Counted from the first letter of the stretch, positions 24,505-33,167 are shown. The stretch is 64,000 nucleotides of DNA from Verrucomicrobiales bacterium (GCA_029213265.1 JARGNG010000001.1:234306-298305), one strand, 5' to 3'. Numbers and translations are program-made. Notes: generated by a model from the letters alone, not told the origin.

Positions 24505-25272
24505 ATGAATCGTGTTTTAATCGTAGCAGGTGAGCGCCAGAACGGCGAAAGATTTCAGCAGGCGCTGGGACAGGCAGGCTTTCAGACCGCCGTGGTATGG
24601 AATCCGATGCAGATGGTAGAGTTTTGCCGCCAGCACGAGCCTGATTTCCTAATCGCTGATCTGGATCTGGCGGAATATGGGCTCTGGACGGCAGTTCAGG
24701 CGGTCAAGGGCATTGGCACTCTGGCCAACATCCCATTCTACGGGCTTTCTTCCACAGGAAATCCGCAGTTGCTTGAAAAGGCCCGTGCGGCCGGATTTTC
24801 CATCGTGTTTGCGACTCACGAAGGAACGAAGCCTGTCATCGAAGCCCTCGAAGCTCGTGTGAGTGGGCAGGAGGACAAATCGATTTCGGATGAGGAGCTT
24901 ATCGCAGGGCGCGACCCGTCCCTCAACCGACTTCGTGAAATTACCCGCGATATCGTGAATACGGCGATGGCTCTGAAACCCCGAATTAGTGAATACGGTG
25001 ATGATGGGCCGGAGCTTTTCGGATACATCGAGACCTCCAGCGTCGCGATTCGCAAGAAGCTCAATGCGGTCGAAGATTTTTCCCTTCATGACAAGGAACT
25101 CCGTCACGACTTTCGCAACATGATCGGTTCCGTGACCGGCTTTGCGGAATTGATCATGATGGAGCCAGGCATTTCCCCGGATTCGACGCAGGGTCTTGGT
25201 CGTCTTCGCGAACGCTCACGTGAATTTGTGAATGTTCTCGACGAGCAAAAGGCCGAAGCAACCAGTGCCTGA
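24505..25272 (+). CDS. Degenerate receiver fused to a DHp-like helical domain
   Basis: 255 residues. Residues 1-115 fold like a receiver, but the acidic pocket is replaced (VAGER instead of Asp-Asp). Asp52 or Asp54 (IADLDL) stands at the phosphoacceptor position. Residues about 170-250 contain KELRHDFRNMIGSVTGFAELI, which resembles the H-box of histidine kinase DHp domains with His201. No ATPase domain follows. This looks like a phosphotransfer (HPt/DHp-like) or decoy protein. A long AT-rich leader (24300-24504) precedes it; the TIGR01777 epimerase follows after 108 bp. Confidence 0.75.
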   Translation: MNRVLIVAGERQNGERFQQALGQAGFQTAVVWNPMQMVEFCRQHEPDFLIADLDLAEYGLWTAVQAVKGIGTLANIPFYGLSSTGNPQLLEKARAAGFSIVFATHEGTKPVIEALEARVSGQEDKSISDEELIAGRDPSLNRLREITRDIVNTAMALKPRISEYGDDGPELFGYIETSSVAIRKKLNAVEDFSLHDKELRHDFRNMIGSVTGFAELIMMEPGISPDSTQGLGRLRERSREFVNVLDEQKAEATSA

Positions 25273-25380
25273 GCCGAGATTTCTCTCCGGATCCGGATTC
25301 CCCCGGGGAATCGCTTGGCAGACGGTTAGTTCCGTCCTACTTTCCGAGCTGTACTCCGAATTGGGGGTCGCAGAAGGTGC

Positions 25381-26271
25381 ATGAAAATCGGAATTACGGG
25401 TGCGAGTGGCTTTCTCGGGTCAGCCATTACCAAAGAAGCGCAGAAGCGTGGCTGGGAGGTCGTCGCTTTTTCCCGCCGTGCGTATCGTGATATCGAGGGG
25501 GTTTCCGAAGTCCGTTCACTTTCCGATCGCGAATCGATCGATGTGAGCGGTCTCGATGCAATCATTCACCTGGCTGGTGAACCGATTGTCGGGTTTTGGT
25601 CCCGAGAAAAGAAGCGGCGAATTCGCGAAAGTCGTGTCGATCTTACCGAAGATCTCGTCGAAGCAATGAAACGGATCAGCAGGAGTCGCCGCCCCGCCGC
25701 GTTCGTGTCCGCTTCCGCCATCGGCTTTTATGGAAACCGGGGCGATGAGTGGCTCGATGAAGAGGCGGATGTCGGATTCGGATTTCTCGCCGAGGTCTGC
25801 CGGGACTGGGAGGCAACAGCGAGCGAGGCGACAAAGCTTGGTGTCCGTGTCGTAACGCCGCGGATAGGTCTGGTTCTGGGCGAAGGGGGATTTCTGAAAC
25901 GCCTTCGACCTGTCTTTAAGTGCTGGCTGGGAGGTCGCCTCGGAAACGGACAGCAATGGATGTCCTGGATTCATCTTGTCGACCTCGCGAAGATTTTTGC
26001 GGATTGTGTGGAGACTTCCGGAATTCGGGGCCGAGTCAATTGCGTCTCGCCGCATCCTCTCACCAATCGGGAATTCACGTCCACCTACGCGCGTGTTCTC
26101 CGGCGGAAGGCCTTTTTTCCGGTTCCCCGCTTTTTACTGAAACGTCTGCCCGGTGGAATGGGGACACTTTTTCTCGATAGCCAGCGGGTCGACCCGGTCG
26201 TGATGAAGGCATTTCATTTCGATTGGACCTTTGACGAACTCGAGGCAGCGCTGGCCGACGTTGAATCCTGA
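25381..26271 (+). CDS. TIGR01777-family NAD(P)-dependent epimerase
   Basis: 296 residues, the usual size (SDR39U1/YfcH family). The N-terminal GITGASGFLG is the dinucleotide-binding loop. Family blocks HLAGEPI, FWSREKKRRIRESRV, SASAIGFYGNRGDEWLDEEA, RIGLVLGEGGFL, GRLGNGQQWMSWIHLVDL and CVSPHPLTNREF are all present. Extended SDR proteins of this group have unassigned substrates; they often sit near cell-division or envelope genes. The HAD hydrolase starts 54 bp downstream on the same strand, so the two may be one transcript. Confidence 0.9.
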   Translation: MKIGITGASGFLGSAITKEAQKRGWEVVAFSRRAYRDIEGVSEVRSLSDRESIDVSGLDAIIHLAGEPIVGFWSREKKRRIRESRVDLTEDLVEAMKRISRSRRPAAFVSASAIGFYGNRGDEWLDEEADVGFGFLAEVCRDWEATASEATKLGVRVVTPRIGLVLGEGGFLKRLRPVFKCWLGGRLGNGQQWMSWIHLVDLAKIFADCVETSGIRGRVNCVSPHPLTNREFTSTYARVLRRKAFFPVPRFLLKRLPGGMGTLFLDSQRVDPVVMKAFHFDWTFDELEAALADVES

Positions 26272-26325
26272 GCGAAGTCCTAAGCGGGTGCGGGAGAAGG
26301 AAATTCGTGTTAACTTCGAACGCCT

Positions 26326-27204
26326 ATGGCTGCGCCGCAAAACATCATCGGGATCGTCTACGACTACGACCAAACTCTGAGCCCTACCTACATGCAGGAT
26401 GAGGTTCTCTTTCCCAAATTCGGGATCAATCCATCGGAATTCTGGAAACGGTGCAGGACTCTTGTCGATGATGAGGGATACGAGAGCGAGCTCGCTTATC
26501 TGAAGGCGATGATCGACTACCTCGAAATGGACGGTCCCAGTAATGCGGACCTGGAGGAATTGGGCAAGGGCCTGCAGTTCTTCCCCGGACTGCCGGAAAT
26601 GTTCGAAGAGTTGGAGGGCCTACTTTCTGACGAGCACCGTGCGATGGGGGTGAAAATTGAGCATTACATTGTCAGCAGCGGAATCAAAGCGCTTCTCGAT
26701 GGCAGTCGTCTGAAGCCCTTTGTGAAAGAGATCTTCGGCTGTGAGTTTGCGGAGAATTCATCTGGAAGAATTTCTTTTCCCCGCCGGGTCATTTCTCATA
26801 CGGCAAAAACCCAGTATCTGTTCCGGATCAACAAGGGCATGCTCGATCCGCACGAAGATGTGAACGATCACATGACGGATGAACTGCGACCGATCCCGTT
26901 TCCAAATATGATCTACCTCGGAGATGGTCCTACCGATGTTCCCTGTTTCACCGTGATGAAACGATTCGGAGGGCATTCCATTGCAGTCTACAATCCCAAC
27001 GATAATTCCCGGGTCAGTTTCCGGAAAGCCTTTCAACTCTCCGGTGTGGCCGGTCGGATCAAGCACATCGCGCCGGCTGACTATCGTGCTGGTAGTCACT
27101 TGCGACTGATCCTCGAGGAAACCGTTCTCGATATCGCCGCAAGAATCGTCGAGGTGCGCAGGCAGGAATTAGTTGATGGAACGGTCTCTGCGCCGACTCA
27201 CTAA
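26326..27204 (+). CDS. HAD-superfamily hydrolase
   Basis: 292 residues. Motif I is YDYDQTLSP (DxDxT nucleophile pair), motif II is the VSSG in the middle of the chain, and motif IV is GDGPTDVPCF with the Mg-binding Asp pair. The cap (about 40-120) is helical. The pattern resembles phosphoserine-phosphatase-like HAD proteins, but the substrate cannot be inferred. It follows the epimerase by 54 bp and converges with aroD, the two stops being 15 bp apart. Confidence 0.85.
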   Translation: MAAPQNIIGIVYDYDQTLSPTYMQDEVLFPKFGINPSEFWKRCRTLVDDEGYESELAYLKAMIDYLEMDGPSNADLEELGKGLQFFPGLPEMFEELEGLLSDEHRAMGVKIEHYIVSSGIKALLDGSRLKPFVKEIFGCEFAENSSGRISFPRRVISHTAKTQYLFRINKGMLDPHEDVNDHMTDELRPIPFPNMIYLGDGPTDVPCFTVMKRFGGHSIAVYNPNDNSRVSFRKAFQLSGVAGRIKHIAPADYRAGSHLRLILEETVLDIAARIVEVRRQELVDGTVSAPTH

Positions 27205-27219
27205 TCCGACTGGCTAGCT

Positions 27220-27918
27220 TTACGACTCGTCCAGTTTGGAGAGTAGTTCGGTCAGCTCACTTGCCGACCACTGACCGGGAGCGTTCGGAGTTTGCAAGTA
27301 GCCGTAGTTGAGGCACGAACCGGCCCGGGCGAGGACGAGACGGGAGAGTTTGCCCAGCGGGCCCATTCCCATTGCGGAAATGAGACGTCCCCGGGCGCAT
27401 TGCGATTCGACGAGTTGAGCCAAGGAGAAAAGATCCGCCATCTCCTCAATCACGACAGCAACCTTGGCCACTTGGGCTCCGAATTCATAAGCGATCTCGA
27501 CTTTCTGCCGGAGCAATTCGATGCCGGGAAAGCTCTCGAAATCATGAAAGGATGCGACAACTCCGACGCCCGCAGAATTGCATTCCCCCATGAATCCGGA
27601 GAATGCTGCCGAATGCAACGACGCTATTTCTGTATCGATCCAATCGGCGTGAGACATTCCGGCCCGATAGATGCGAAGCCGTTCCCTGTCCGGGAGTGTT
27701 TGCGCGCCTCCTTCGTCGGGGCGGCGAACCGTGAGAAGTGAGGTTTTCTCCTGCGAATGCATGGCCAAGAAGGTTTCTTCGGCCATGACGTGAAGGTTAT
27801 CGAGACGGTATTCCAGCACCTCACAACTGCATTCCCGGGTGGCTTGCAGAAAGGCGAGGTCATCCGCTTGCGTCACGGTTGCGACGACGCGGGGGCTGGA
27901 GAGGAAATCGATATTCAA
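27220..27918 (-). CDS. aroD: Type I 3-dehydroquinate dehydratase
   Basis: 232 residues, matching type I enzymes (about 230-250). It dehydrates 3-dehydroquinate to 3-dehydroshikimate in the shikimate pathway through a Schiff base. Visible motifs: EYRLD (substrate carboxylate contact), SFHDFE (catalytic His), KVAVV (Schiff-base Lys) and [11 protein letters not shown] with the conserved Gly and Ser-Arg. No other shikimate gene is adjacent. A 47-residue membrane protein gene lies 69 bp upstream on the same strand. Confidence 0.92.
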   Translation of the reverse strand: MNIDFLSSPRVVATVTQADDLAFLQATRECSCEVLEYRLDNLHVMAEETFLAMHSQEKTSLLTVRRPDEGGAQTLPDRERLRIYRAGMSHADWIDTEIASLHSAAFSGFMGECNSAGVGVVASFHDFESFPGIELLRQKVEIAYEFGAQVAKVAVVIEEMADLFSLAQLVESQCARGRLISAMGMGPLGKLSRLVLARAGSCLNYGYLQTPNAPGQWSASELTELLSKLDES

Positions 27919-27987
27919 AGCACCGGAAAAAACGACGGTTCCGGCCGGAAATCAATTGATCAATTGGAGGGATTCCGGCGCGTCACC

Positions 27988-28131
27988 TCAATCGGGCGCT
28001 GTAGTTTCTTCGATCGCCGGTTTCGGTTTCTCTGTCGAAACTCCGGCCAGCGGTACCAGCCAAAGAAGTAGCAAAAGGATGAGACCGAGGCCGCAAAGAA
28101 TCAGAATGGTTCGAACAGTCATCGCATTCAT
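27988..28131 (-). CDS. 47-residue single-pass membrane protein
   Basis: ATG at 28131 (second ATG at 28122), stop at 27988-27990. The product starts Met-Asn-Ala-Met-Thr and has one transmembrane helix rich in Ile, Leu and Trp (about residues 8-30), then a polar tail rich in Lys, Pro and Glu. It lies between the oxidoreductase terminator and aroD, on the aroD strand. It may be translated from the same transcript as aroD. No known family; support comes from the well-formed membrane topology. Confidence 0.45.
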   Translation of the reverse strand: MNAMTVRTILILCGLGLILLLLLWLVPLAGVSTEKPKPAIEETTAPD

Positions 28132-28186
28132 GCCCTTGGTTTTACTGGAATTGTTTTACATTGTAAATACAAAAATGCATTAGGCA

Positions 28187-28225
28187 CGAAAAAGCCCCGA
28201 CCGAAGAAACTCCGGGCGGGGCTTT
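28187..28225 (-). terminator. Intrinsic terminator after the Gfo/Idh/MocA gene
   Basis: AAAGCCCC (28191-28198) pairs with GGGGCTTT (28218-28225). On the minus strand the stem is followed by a U run (complement of A189-193). It lies 49 bp beyond the oxidoreductase stop. Confidence 0.75.
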
Positions 28226-28274
28226 CGAAGGATGTTTCGGCAGTCGGGCTAGGCCTTACGGCGAAACCCTACTG

Positions 28275-29627
28275 CTAGGCCTTCTGGTTGTCTTCGGGAA
28301 AGACCGTGTCCTGTGTTTCCGGCACGCCCGGAATCCGCAGCGGTCGGATTGGCAGTTCGCCGTTGATGTCAATATTGTCGGGAACGAGCTTCTGCTCGGC
28401 GTTCCACATATCTTCCCAGGTGATCCGCTTGCCGGAGTAGCAGGCCGTCCGACCGAGAATCGCCATGGTCGTGGAGTGACCAATCCATTCTGCATCGTCC
28501 TTGCGTTCCCCGGCGCGAATCGCGGCAAAGAACTCTTCGTGCTCGAGGTCATACATGCTCTTCGGCGTCCGTGGCTTTCTCCAGTTCCAGGAATTCTCCC
28601 CGGTGATGGAAGCCGAACTCGTTCCGAACTTTGCGACTCCTTTCGTTCCGTAGATCGTGTCGCCGGTGAAGTTGTGGGAGTCGAGAAACTGGCGCCACTC
28701 GATGTGGGCGAGAGCGTTGTTCGGGTATTCGTAGGTGATGCTGAAGTGATCGTAAATGTTGCCCTGGTTGTTGGGGCGGGTACGACCACCGCTACCGAAG
28801 GCTGCAATCGGGTCAATATCCTGGAAAGCCCAGCCGATCCGGTCGACGTTGTGGCAGCCCTGCTCCACGATTCCATCACCGGCGAGCCAGGTAAAGTTGT
28901 ACCAGTTCTTGATTTGCCACTCGGTATCGCTCATTCCGTCCGGACGGCTCGAAGCCTCCGGCATCGCCTTCACGGGGCCGGTGTAGTAGATGGAGTGGAT
29001 GCTCTCGATATCACCGATGGCACCGTCGTGGATGCGCTCAAAGAGAGGGCGACCGTGCTGGCTGTAGCGGTAGCAGAAACCGCAGAGAACAGAGAGATTC
29101 TTTTCCGCGGCGCGCTTGCTCGTTTCGAGGAATTCCTTCACGCCGTGAATGTCGGTGGCGCAGGGCTTCTCGACGAAACAGTGAATACCGGCGTCAACTG
29201 CGGCCTTGAAGTGCTGGACTCGAAATCCGGGAGGAGTCGTCAATAGAATGATGTCGACGCCGGAATCGATCACCTTTTTGTAGGAGTCGATTCCGCTGAA
29301 AACACGACCATCGATGCTCTCGGAAACCTTGTCGCGAACGGAGGCGTATTTCCGGACCATTTCCAGTTTCTTCTCCGCTTCCTCGAGGTAGAGATCGCCG
29401 ATGGACCAGAGCTCGACATTGTCGTCGGCATTCATGGCATTCATCATGGCACCGCCACCGCGTCCGCCGGTTCCGACAACACCGATTTTCAGCTTCTTGT
29501 CGTTCGGCGCTCCGAAGGTCACCGATGGAAAGCTGATCGCAGTTCCGGCAGCCGCTACAGCACCGGTCTTTTTCACGAAGCTGCGCCGTGAAGTATCATT
29601 CTGGGAGGGTTTGGATTTCTCGCTCAT
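28275..29627 (-). CDS. TAT-exported Gfo/Idh/MocA-family oxidoreductase
   Basis: 450 residues. The twin-arginine signal is TSRRSFVKKTGAVAAAGTAIS. The Rossmann part follows (LKIGVVGTGGRGGGAMMNA) with CFVEKPCATD, the conserved EKP near the nicotinamide. The C-terminal domain contains GWAFQDIDPIAAFGSGGRTRPNN and TYEYPNNALAHIEWRQ. Such secreted members are very common in PVC bacteria and probably oxidise sugars or cyclitols with a tightly bound NAD(P); substrate unknown. Monocistronic, with a terminator. Confidence 0.93.
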   Translation of the reverse strand: MSEKSKPSQNDTSRRSFVKKTGAVAAAGTAISFPSVTFGAPNDKKLKIGVVGTGGRGGGAMMNAMNADDNVELWSIGDLYLEEAEKKLEMVRKYASVRDKVSESIDGRVFSGIDSYKKVIDSGVDIILLTTPPGFRVQHFKAAVDAGIHCFVEKPCATDIHGVKEFLETSKRAAEKNLSVLCGFCYRYSQHGRPLFERIHDGAIGDIESIHSIYYTGPVKAMPEASSRPDGMSDTEWQIKNWYNFTWLAGDGIVEQGCHNVDRIGWAFQDIDPIAAFGSGGRTRPNNQGNIYDHFSITYEYPNNALAHIEWRQFLDSHNFTGDTIYGTKGVAKFGTSSASITGENSWNWRKPRTPKSMYDLEHEEFFAAIRAGERKDDAEWIGHSTTMAILGRTACYSGKRITWEDMWNAEQKLVPDNIDINGELPIRPLRIPGVPETQDTVFPEDNQKA

Positions 29628-29783
29628 AAAAGGGTAGGTCGTGAGGTCGCTAGGTAAGATCCGCCATGATTTTTGTCACGGTGGAGAATAGAAGGTCATG
29701 CCAAATCGGGATGGTGTCAAAAGCGCTTCTGTACGCGATTTTGTCGTGTAAGTTGCGATTCTTTGTGTGTCTGAGAAAGCAAA

Positions 29784-30623
29784 ATGGATCCTGTGTTTGT
29801 GCTTAAAAAAATCGTCGCTCTTTTCCTGGGCCCCGTCGCGCTTGTCCTTGAGCTCATTCTGCTGGGGGGCTTTCTCTATCTCCTCTCCCGGATTCGGCCG
29901 TCCTCCCGGTTTGGAATTCGAAAACCGTCGCGTCGTCGATGCCTGCGGCGCACTGGGCTGACTCTCGTGATCTCAGGCTCTGCACTTCTTTATTTGGCCA
30001 GTACCGGGCCGGTCGCAGGAAAGTTGACCTATTTTCTGGAATCCAGGTTCGTTGACTCGATCGATGAGAACGGGGAATACGCTCTCGAGCAGAAGCCGAA
30101 ATTCATCGTTGTCCTCGCCGGGGGAACCCGAACGATTGCGGGAAAGCCCGTCCTGTCGAGGCTGACACCTCATGGGATGGCCCGTGTGGTCGGTGCTGCG
30201 GATCTTTGGAATCAGTATCCGGAAGCCACGCTTGTCCTGACCGGGCGCCCTGATGAAACAGGACCCATGAGCAAGGTGGCGATGCGTCTGGGAGTTCCCT
30301 CGGGACAAATCATCAAAGAGACAGAATCCCGCGACACGAAAGACCACCCGAGGTATGTGAAAAAGATGATCGGTGAGGCCCCGCTTGCACTGGTGACCTC
30401 GGCCATGCACATGCCGCGGGCAGCAGGCCTGTTCCGCAAACAGGGTTTGAGGCCGGAACTCGCGCCAGTCGATTTTGTGGTCTGGCCGAAAACCGGAGAT
30501 TTTGATCCTGAACACCCTGATTCGCTAATTCCCAAGGCTTCGAACCTGTATTTGACCACAAGGGCAATTCACGAAATCCTGGGACTTCGATGGGCGGCGA
30601 TGCGGGGGCAGCTGGAAGAGTAG
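29784..30623 (+). CDS. ElyC/SanA/YdcF-family (DUF218) membrane protein
   Basis: 279 residues. Two transmembrane helices (about 10-35 and 55-75) precede the DUF218 domain. That domain shows IVVLAGGTR, GMARVVGAADLWNQYPEATLVLTG, then ESRDTKDHPRYVKK and ALVTSAMHMPRAAGLFRKQGL, with the conserved Asp/Ser/His positions of the family. E. coli ElyC and SanA are linked to envelope integrity and peptidoglycan precursors. Divergent from the oxidoreductase; the 157-bp spacer holds no strong promoter I can name. Confidence 0.87.
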   Translation: MDPVFVLKKIVALFLGPVALVLELILLGGFLYLLSRIRPSSRFGIRKPSRRRCLRRTGLTLVISGSALLYLASTGPVAGKLTYFLESRFVDSIDENGEYALEQKPKFIVVLAGGTRTIAGKPVLSRLTPHGMARVVGAADLWNQYPEATLVLTGRPDETGPMSKVAMRLGVPSGQIIKETESRDTKDHPRYVKKMIGEAPLALVTSAMHMPRAAGLFRKQGLRPELAPVDFVVWPKTGDFDPEHPDSLIPKASNLYLTTRAIHEILGLRWAAMRGQLEE

Positions 30624-30647
30624 CGGGGGAGGGGAGGGGCCGGGACG

Positions 30648-31046
30648 CTACTTCTCGCAATTGCTCAGCGCAATTTCCTGGCCGTTGATATTCAACTTTC
30701 CTCCGTGAGTATTGATACTCTTTTTCTGCACGTCGACCACCTTCCCGGCGTCGAGGACGACAAAGGTGATGGCAGCACGGTCTCCGTTCTGCTGAGCAAA
30801 GGTCCAAAGATCGAGGACAGGACCTGTCCCCATCGAAAGACGGCCTCAATTCGGCCTCGGAATGGTCGATTTCGCAACAGGCTGTCCCATTTGCTCGACC
30901 AGTTGACTGGCGCTTCCGTCCATCAGCTTCGGCCCGGAAAACTGACCCTTCGCCATGTATCCGACTCCGACGATGGCGATCAAAACAAGAAAGTCACCAA
31001 AGGAAAATCCTTTTTGCCGCGAGTTGCAGCTGCGATTGTGCCTCAT
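30648..31046 (-). pseudogene. BamE/SmpA-like membrane-anchored protein interrupted by an in-frame TGA
   Basis: One continuous frame of 133 codons is broken by TGA at codon 67 (30846-30848). The first part has a transmembrane helix (GDFLVLIAIVGVGYMA) and GSASQLVEQMGQPVAKS. The second part, after the stop, continues GPVLDLWTFAQQNGDRAAITFVVLDAGKVVDVQ. Together they follow the BamE/SmpA-like pattern of 'lG.P ... W.Y ... V.F.G.V'. Translation could restart at the ATG at 30833, 12 bp after the stop. Either a nonsense mutation, a sequence error or two small genes; the first reading is favoured. Confidence 0.6.
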
Positions 31047-31173
31047 GTAAAAATATAATTACCATATTTATAAGAAGCAAGAAGAATCGGAAGGAGGGAT
31101 GGATTCTTTGTTTCTGGTAGGCGCGAGTCGCCATTCCGAACTCTTTCCAACGCATTCTTTCCGGCCATGCGAA

Positions 31174-31776
31174 TCAACCATCCCAATGCGCCGAAAGGCG
31201 GGAGAGAAAGTCTTCGTGATCGTTCGGCGTATAGTGAACGGTGAGCCAACCGGCCTCACGACCAGCCTCACAGTTTTCCTCTACATCATCGATGTAGACA
31301 GTTTTCGACGGTGTCAGGCCCAGCGTTTCCTCTGCAATCCGATAGATCCCGGGGTCGGGTTTCATGCGGCCGACCTCGTGGGAATAGATCCGGCCCCGGA
31401 AGCGGGAGAAAACAGGATAGGTCTTCTCGAAGAAAGGAACGTGGATGCCGTTCGTGTTCGAAAGAAGATAGAGCGGCATCCCCGCTTCCTCGAGTTGCTC
31501 AATCAGATCGACGACCGGTTCATTCAGTTCAAAAATATCCTCGAAGGATTCCCGGAACTGGGTGGGGGTGCCCCGATAGCCGATTCTATCAGATGCGTCG
31601 GCGATGAACTCCTCCGGGGTGATCTTTCCCAACTCCAGTTCCGGCGCGAGGGCCGTGACCGCAGTGAACGCATCTCCTGCACCCATGTCGCAATGCGGCT
31701 CGATTCGATCTGCCGCTTTCTGGAAATCGAAGGAAATGATGACGTTGCCGATGTCGAAAAGAAAAGCTTCAGGCAT
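31174..31776 (-). CDS. HAD-IA phosphatase, YihX-like
   Basis: 200 residues, the size of E. coli YihX. Motif I is FDIGNVIISFDF, where Gly replaces the second Asp as in YihX (FDLGNVI). Motif II is LLSNTNG, motif III is the Lys in VGRMKPDP, and motif IV is YIDDVEENC. YihX hydrolyses alpha-D-glucose 1-phosphate; the same activity here is plausible but unproven. The gene reads toward the BamE-like pseudogene and away from the Hsp20 promoter. Confidence 0.85.
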   Translation of the reverse strand: MPEAFLFDIGNVIISFDFQKAADRIEPHCDMGAGDAFTAVTALAPELELGKITPEEFIADASDRIGYRGTPTQFRESFEDIFELNEPVVDLIEQLEEAGMPLYLLSNTNGIHVPFFEKTYPVFSRFRGRIYSHEVGRMKPDPGIYRIAEETLGLTPSKTVYIDDVEENCEAGREAGWLTVHYTPNDHEDFLSRLSAHWDG

Positions 31777-31840
31777 CTTGCTCTCTAGCCTTTGGATCGT
31801 GGAAACTCAAACGGTGATTCTCATACGGCTGGTGCTCGAG

Positions 31841-31917
31841 GTGAGCCCATATGGTGCCAGTTTGACGCATCCCGTGTGACGCGCACGTCGCGGATAGTGA
31901 GCCATAATGGCGCAGTT
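31841..31917 (+). promoter_or_regulatory. Two direct-repeat sites, candidate enhancer for the sigma-54 promoter
   Basis: GTGAGCCCATATGGTGCCAG (31841-31860) and GTGAGCCATAATGGCGCAG (31897-31915) are imperfect direct repeats 56 bp apart; identity continues into TT. The second contains the dyad GCCAT-A-ATGGC and the first CCATATGG. They lie about 150 and 94 bp upstream of the -24 box, a usual place for binding sites of sigma-54 activators. Inference from position and symmetry. Confidence 0.45.
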
Positions 31918-31990
31918 ATAGGTAGTTGAATCGACCGTATGGAATTGTAACCAATTGATTATAAGTTATAAAGGGGATGTGGGGGCGGGG

Positions 31991-32007
31991 TTGGCACAAA
32001 GGTTGCA
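31991..32007 (+). promoter_or_regulatory. Sigma-54 (RpoN) promoter of the Hsp20 genes
   Basis: TTGGCAC (31991-31997) and TTGCA (32003-32007) give the invariant GG-N10-GC spacing and match the -24/-12 consensus (YTGGCAC...TTGCW). The expected transcript start is about 32018-32020, leaving a 5' leader of about 40 nt before the ATG at 32059. Confidence 0.8.
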
Positions 32008-32058
32008 TGGAAATAGGGCCGAATTCTAAATTCCAGCCCTATAAACCCAATTCCAACT

Positions 32059-32490
32059 ATGAAAATGATACGATACAACGATCCAGGCAGCGCTTACTCA
32101 GAGTGGGAGTCCTTTTTTGCGGATCCCTTTCGTGCGTTTGCGCCATTCTTCCGCTCCACCTTGTCTTCCGCATACGAGCGGCCACATCAGCCCGCCGAAT
32201 GGTATGAAGACGACGATCACTACTACGCCCGGGTCGAACTTCCGGGAGTGAAGCGGAGCGATCTCTCGGTAGACGCCGAAGACGGACTCGTGCGGTTCAG
32301 CTACGAACTTCGCGACTACCGCTCCGGCGAAGACTCAGAGTCTTCCCCCAGCGAGCGATTTGAGCAGGTTCTGCGAAGCCCCGAGGGAGTCAATCTCGCC
32401 GGTATCAGTGCGAAGCTGGCCGACGGAATTCTCGAACTGACTCTTCCAAAGGCGCCGGAAAAGAAGGCCGTGCGGGTCGAAATCAAGTAA
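32059..32490 (+). CDS. Hsp20-family small heat shock protein (first copy)
   Basis: 143 residues. The alpha-crystallin domain (about 45-140) has the typical start AEWYEDDDHYYARVELPGVKRSDLSVDAEDG and the final GILELTLPKAPEKKA. The N-terminal arm is aromatic-rich (WESFFADPFRAFAPFFRS), as expected for oligomer packing and client binding. Small heat shock proteins hold unfolding proteins without ATP. The C-terminal I-x-I is represented by VEIK. Transcribed from a sigma-54 promoter; a second Hsp20 gene follows after 40 bp. Confidence 0.93.
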   Translation: MKMIRYNDPGSAYSEWESFFADPFRAFAPFFRSTLSSAYERPHQPAEWYEDDDHYYARVELPGVKRSDLSVDAEDGLVRFSYELRDYRSGEDSESSPSERFEQVLRSPEGVNLAGISAKLADGILELTLPKAPEKKAVRVEIK

Positions 32491-32530
32491 TCAAAGATCA
32501 ATCCTCAAACCCTTGAACGAAAGAAATATC

Positions 32531-32926
32531 ATGATCGAAAAAAACGAAGTATCCTGTGAAACCGAAAACTGCGGCACCTCCGCCCTCTCGGTTCGTTCGG
32601 GACCTGTCTACAAACCGCGTTACCATTCTCACTACAGCGAAGAAGCGTGGGAGGTGAAGGTGAGTTTGCCGGGAGTGCAGAAAGAGCAACTGGACGTCAT
32701 GGTCGAGAACGAGATCATGGAGATCAAAGCGGCGCGGCTTTTCGATACGCCGGAAGCGTGGCGTCCGCTTGCGGATTATCCCCCGGAGAAAAACTATCGG
32801 CTCCGGCTCGATGTCGGACCCGAGGTCGACCCGGAAGGTGTCACCGCCGAATTAAAAGACGGCATTCTCGTTCTCCGGCTCCCGCTTCGCGAAGAGGTGA
32901 AGCCGAGAACGATCGAAGTGAAATAG
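32531..32926 (+). CDS. Hsp20-family small heat shock protein (second copy)
   Basis: 131 residues from ATG 32531 (ATG 32513 would add six residues). The alpha-crystallin domain spans about 35-130: SEEAWEVKVSLPGVQKEQLDVMVENE, then DGILVLRLPLREEVKP. It shares only general features with the first copy and has a shorter, Cys- and Glu-containing N-terminus, so the pair probably forms a mixed oligomer (inference, by analogy with IbpA/IbpB). A GC-rich terminator follows at 32957. Confidence 0.92.
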   Translation: MIEKNEVSCETENCGTSALSVRSGPVYKPRYHSHYSEEAWEVKVSLPGVQKEQLDVMVENEIMEIKAARLFDTPEAWRPLADYPPEKNYRLRLDVGPEVDPEGVTAELKDGILVLRLPLREEVKPRTIEVK

Positions 32927-32956
32927 CCGGATCCTCACAACCCCTCCAACCGCAGG

Positions 32957-32988
32957 TCGGTCGCCTCTGAAAAGGGGCGGCCGGTTTT
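32957..32988 (+). terminator. Intrinsic terminator of the Hsp20 operon
   Basis: TCGGTCGCCTC (32957-32967) and GGGGCGGCCGG (32974-32984) form an 11-bp stem with three G-U pairs and a 6-nt loop, followed by TTTT. Confidence 0.7.
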
Positions 32989-33167
32989 GCCTGTTGCCCC
33001 CGGAATGGCCCCGTCGGCAACGGCTCCGCGCGTGGAATCGCCGTATAGAAAATTGAAAGTTTTTCTCCGCAGAAGGTGTCGCTTGAACTGCGTCTCGAAT
33101 CACCGATTGCCCCCAGGCAGTCCTTCCAAAACCGGCGCGGCAAGCCGGTTGCAGATCGGGCCGGATT

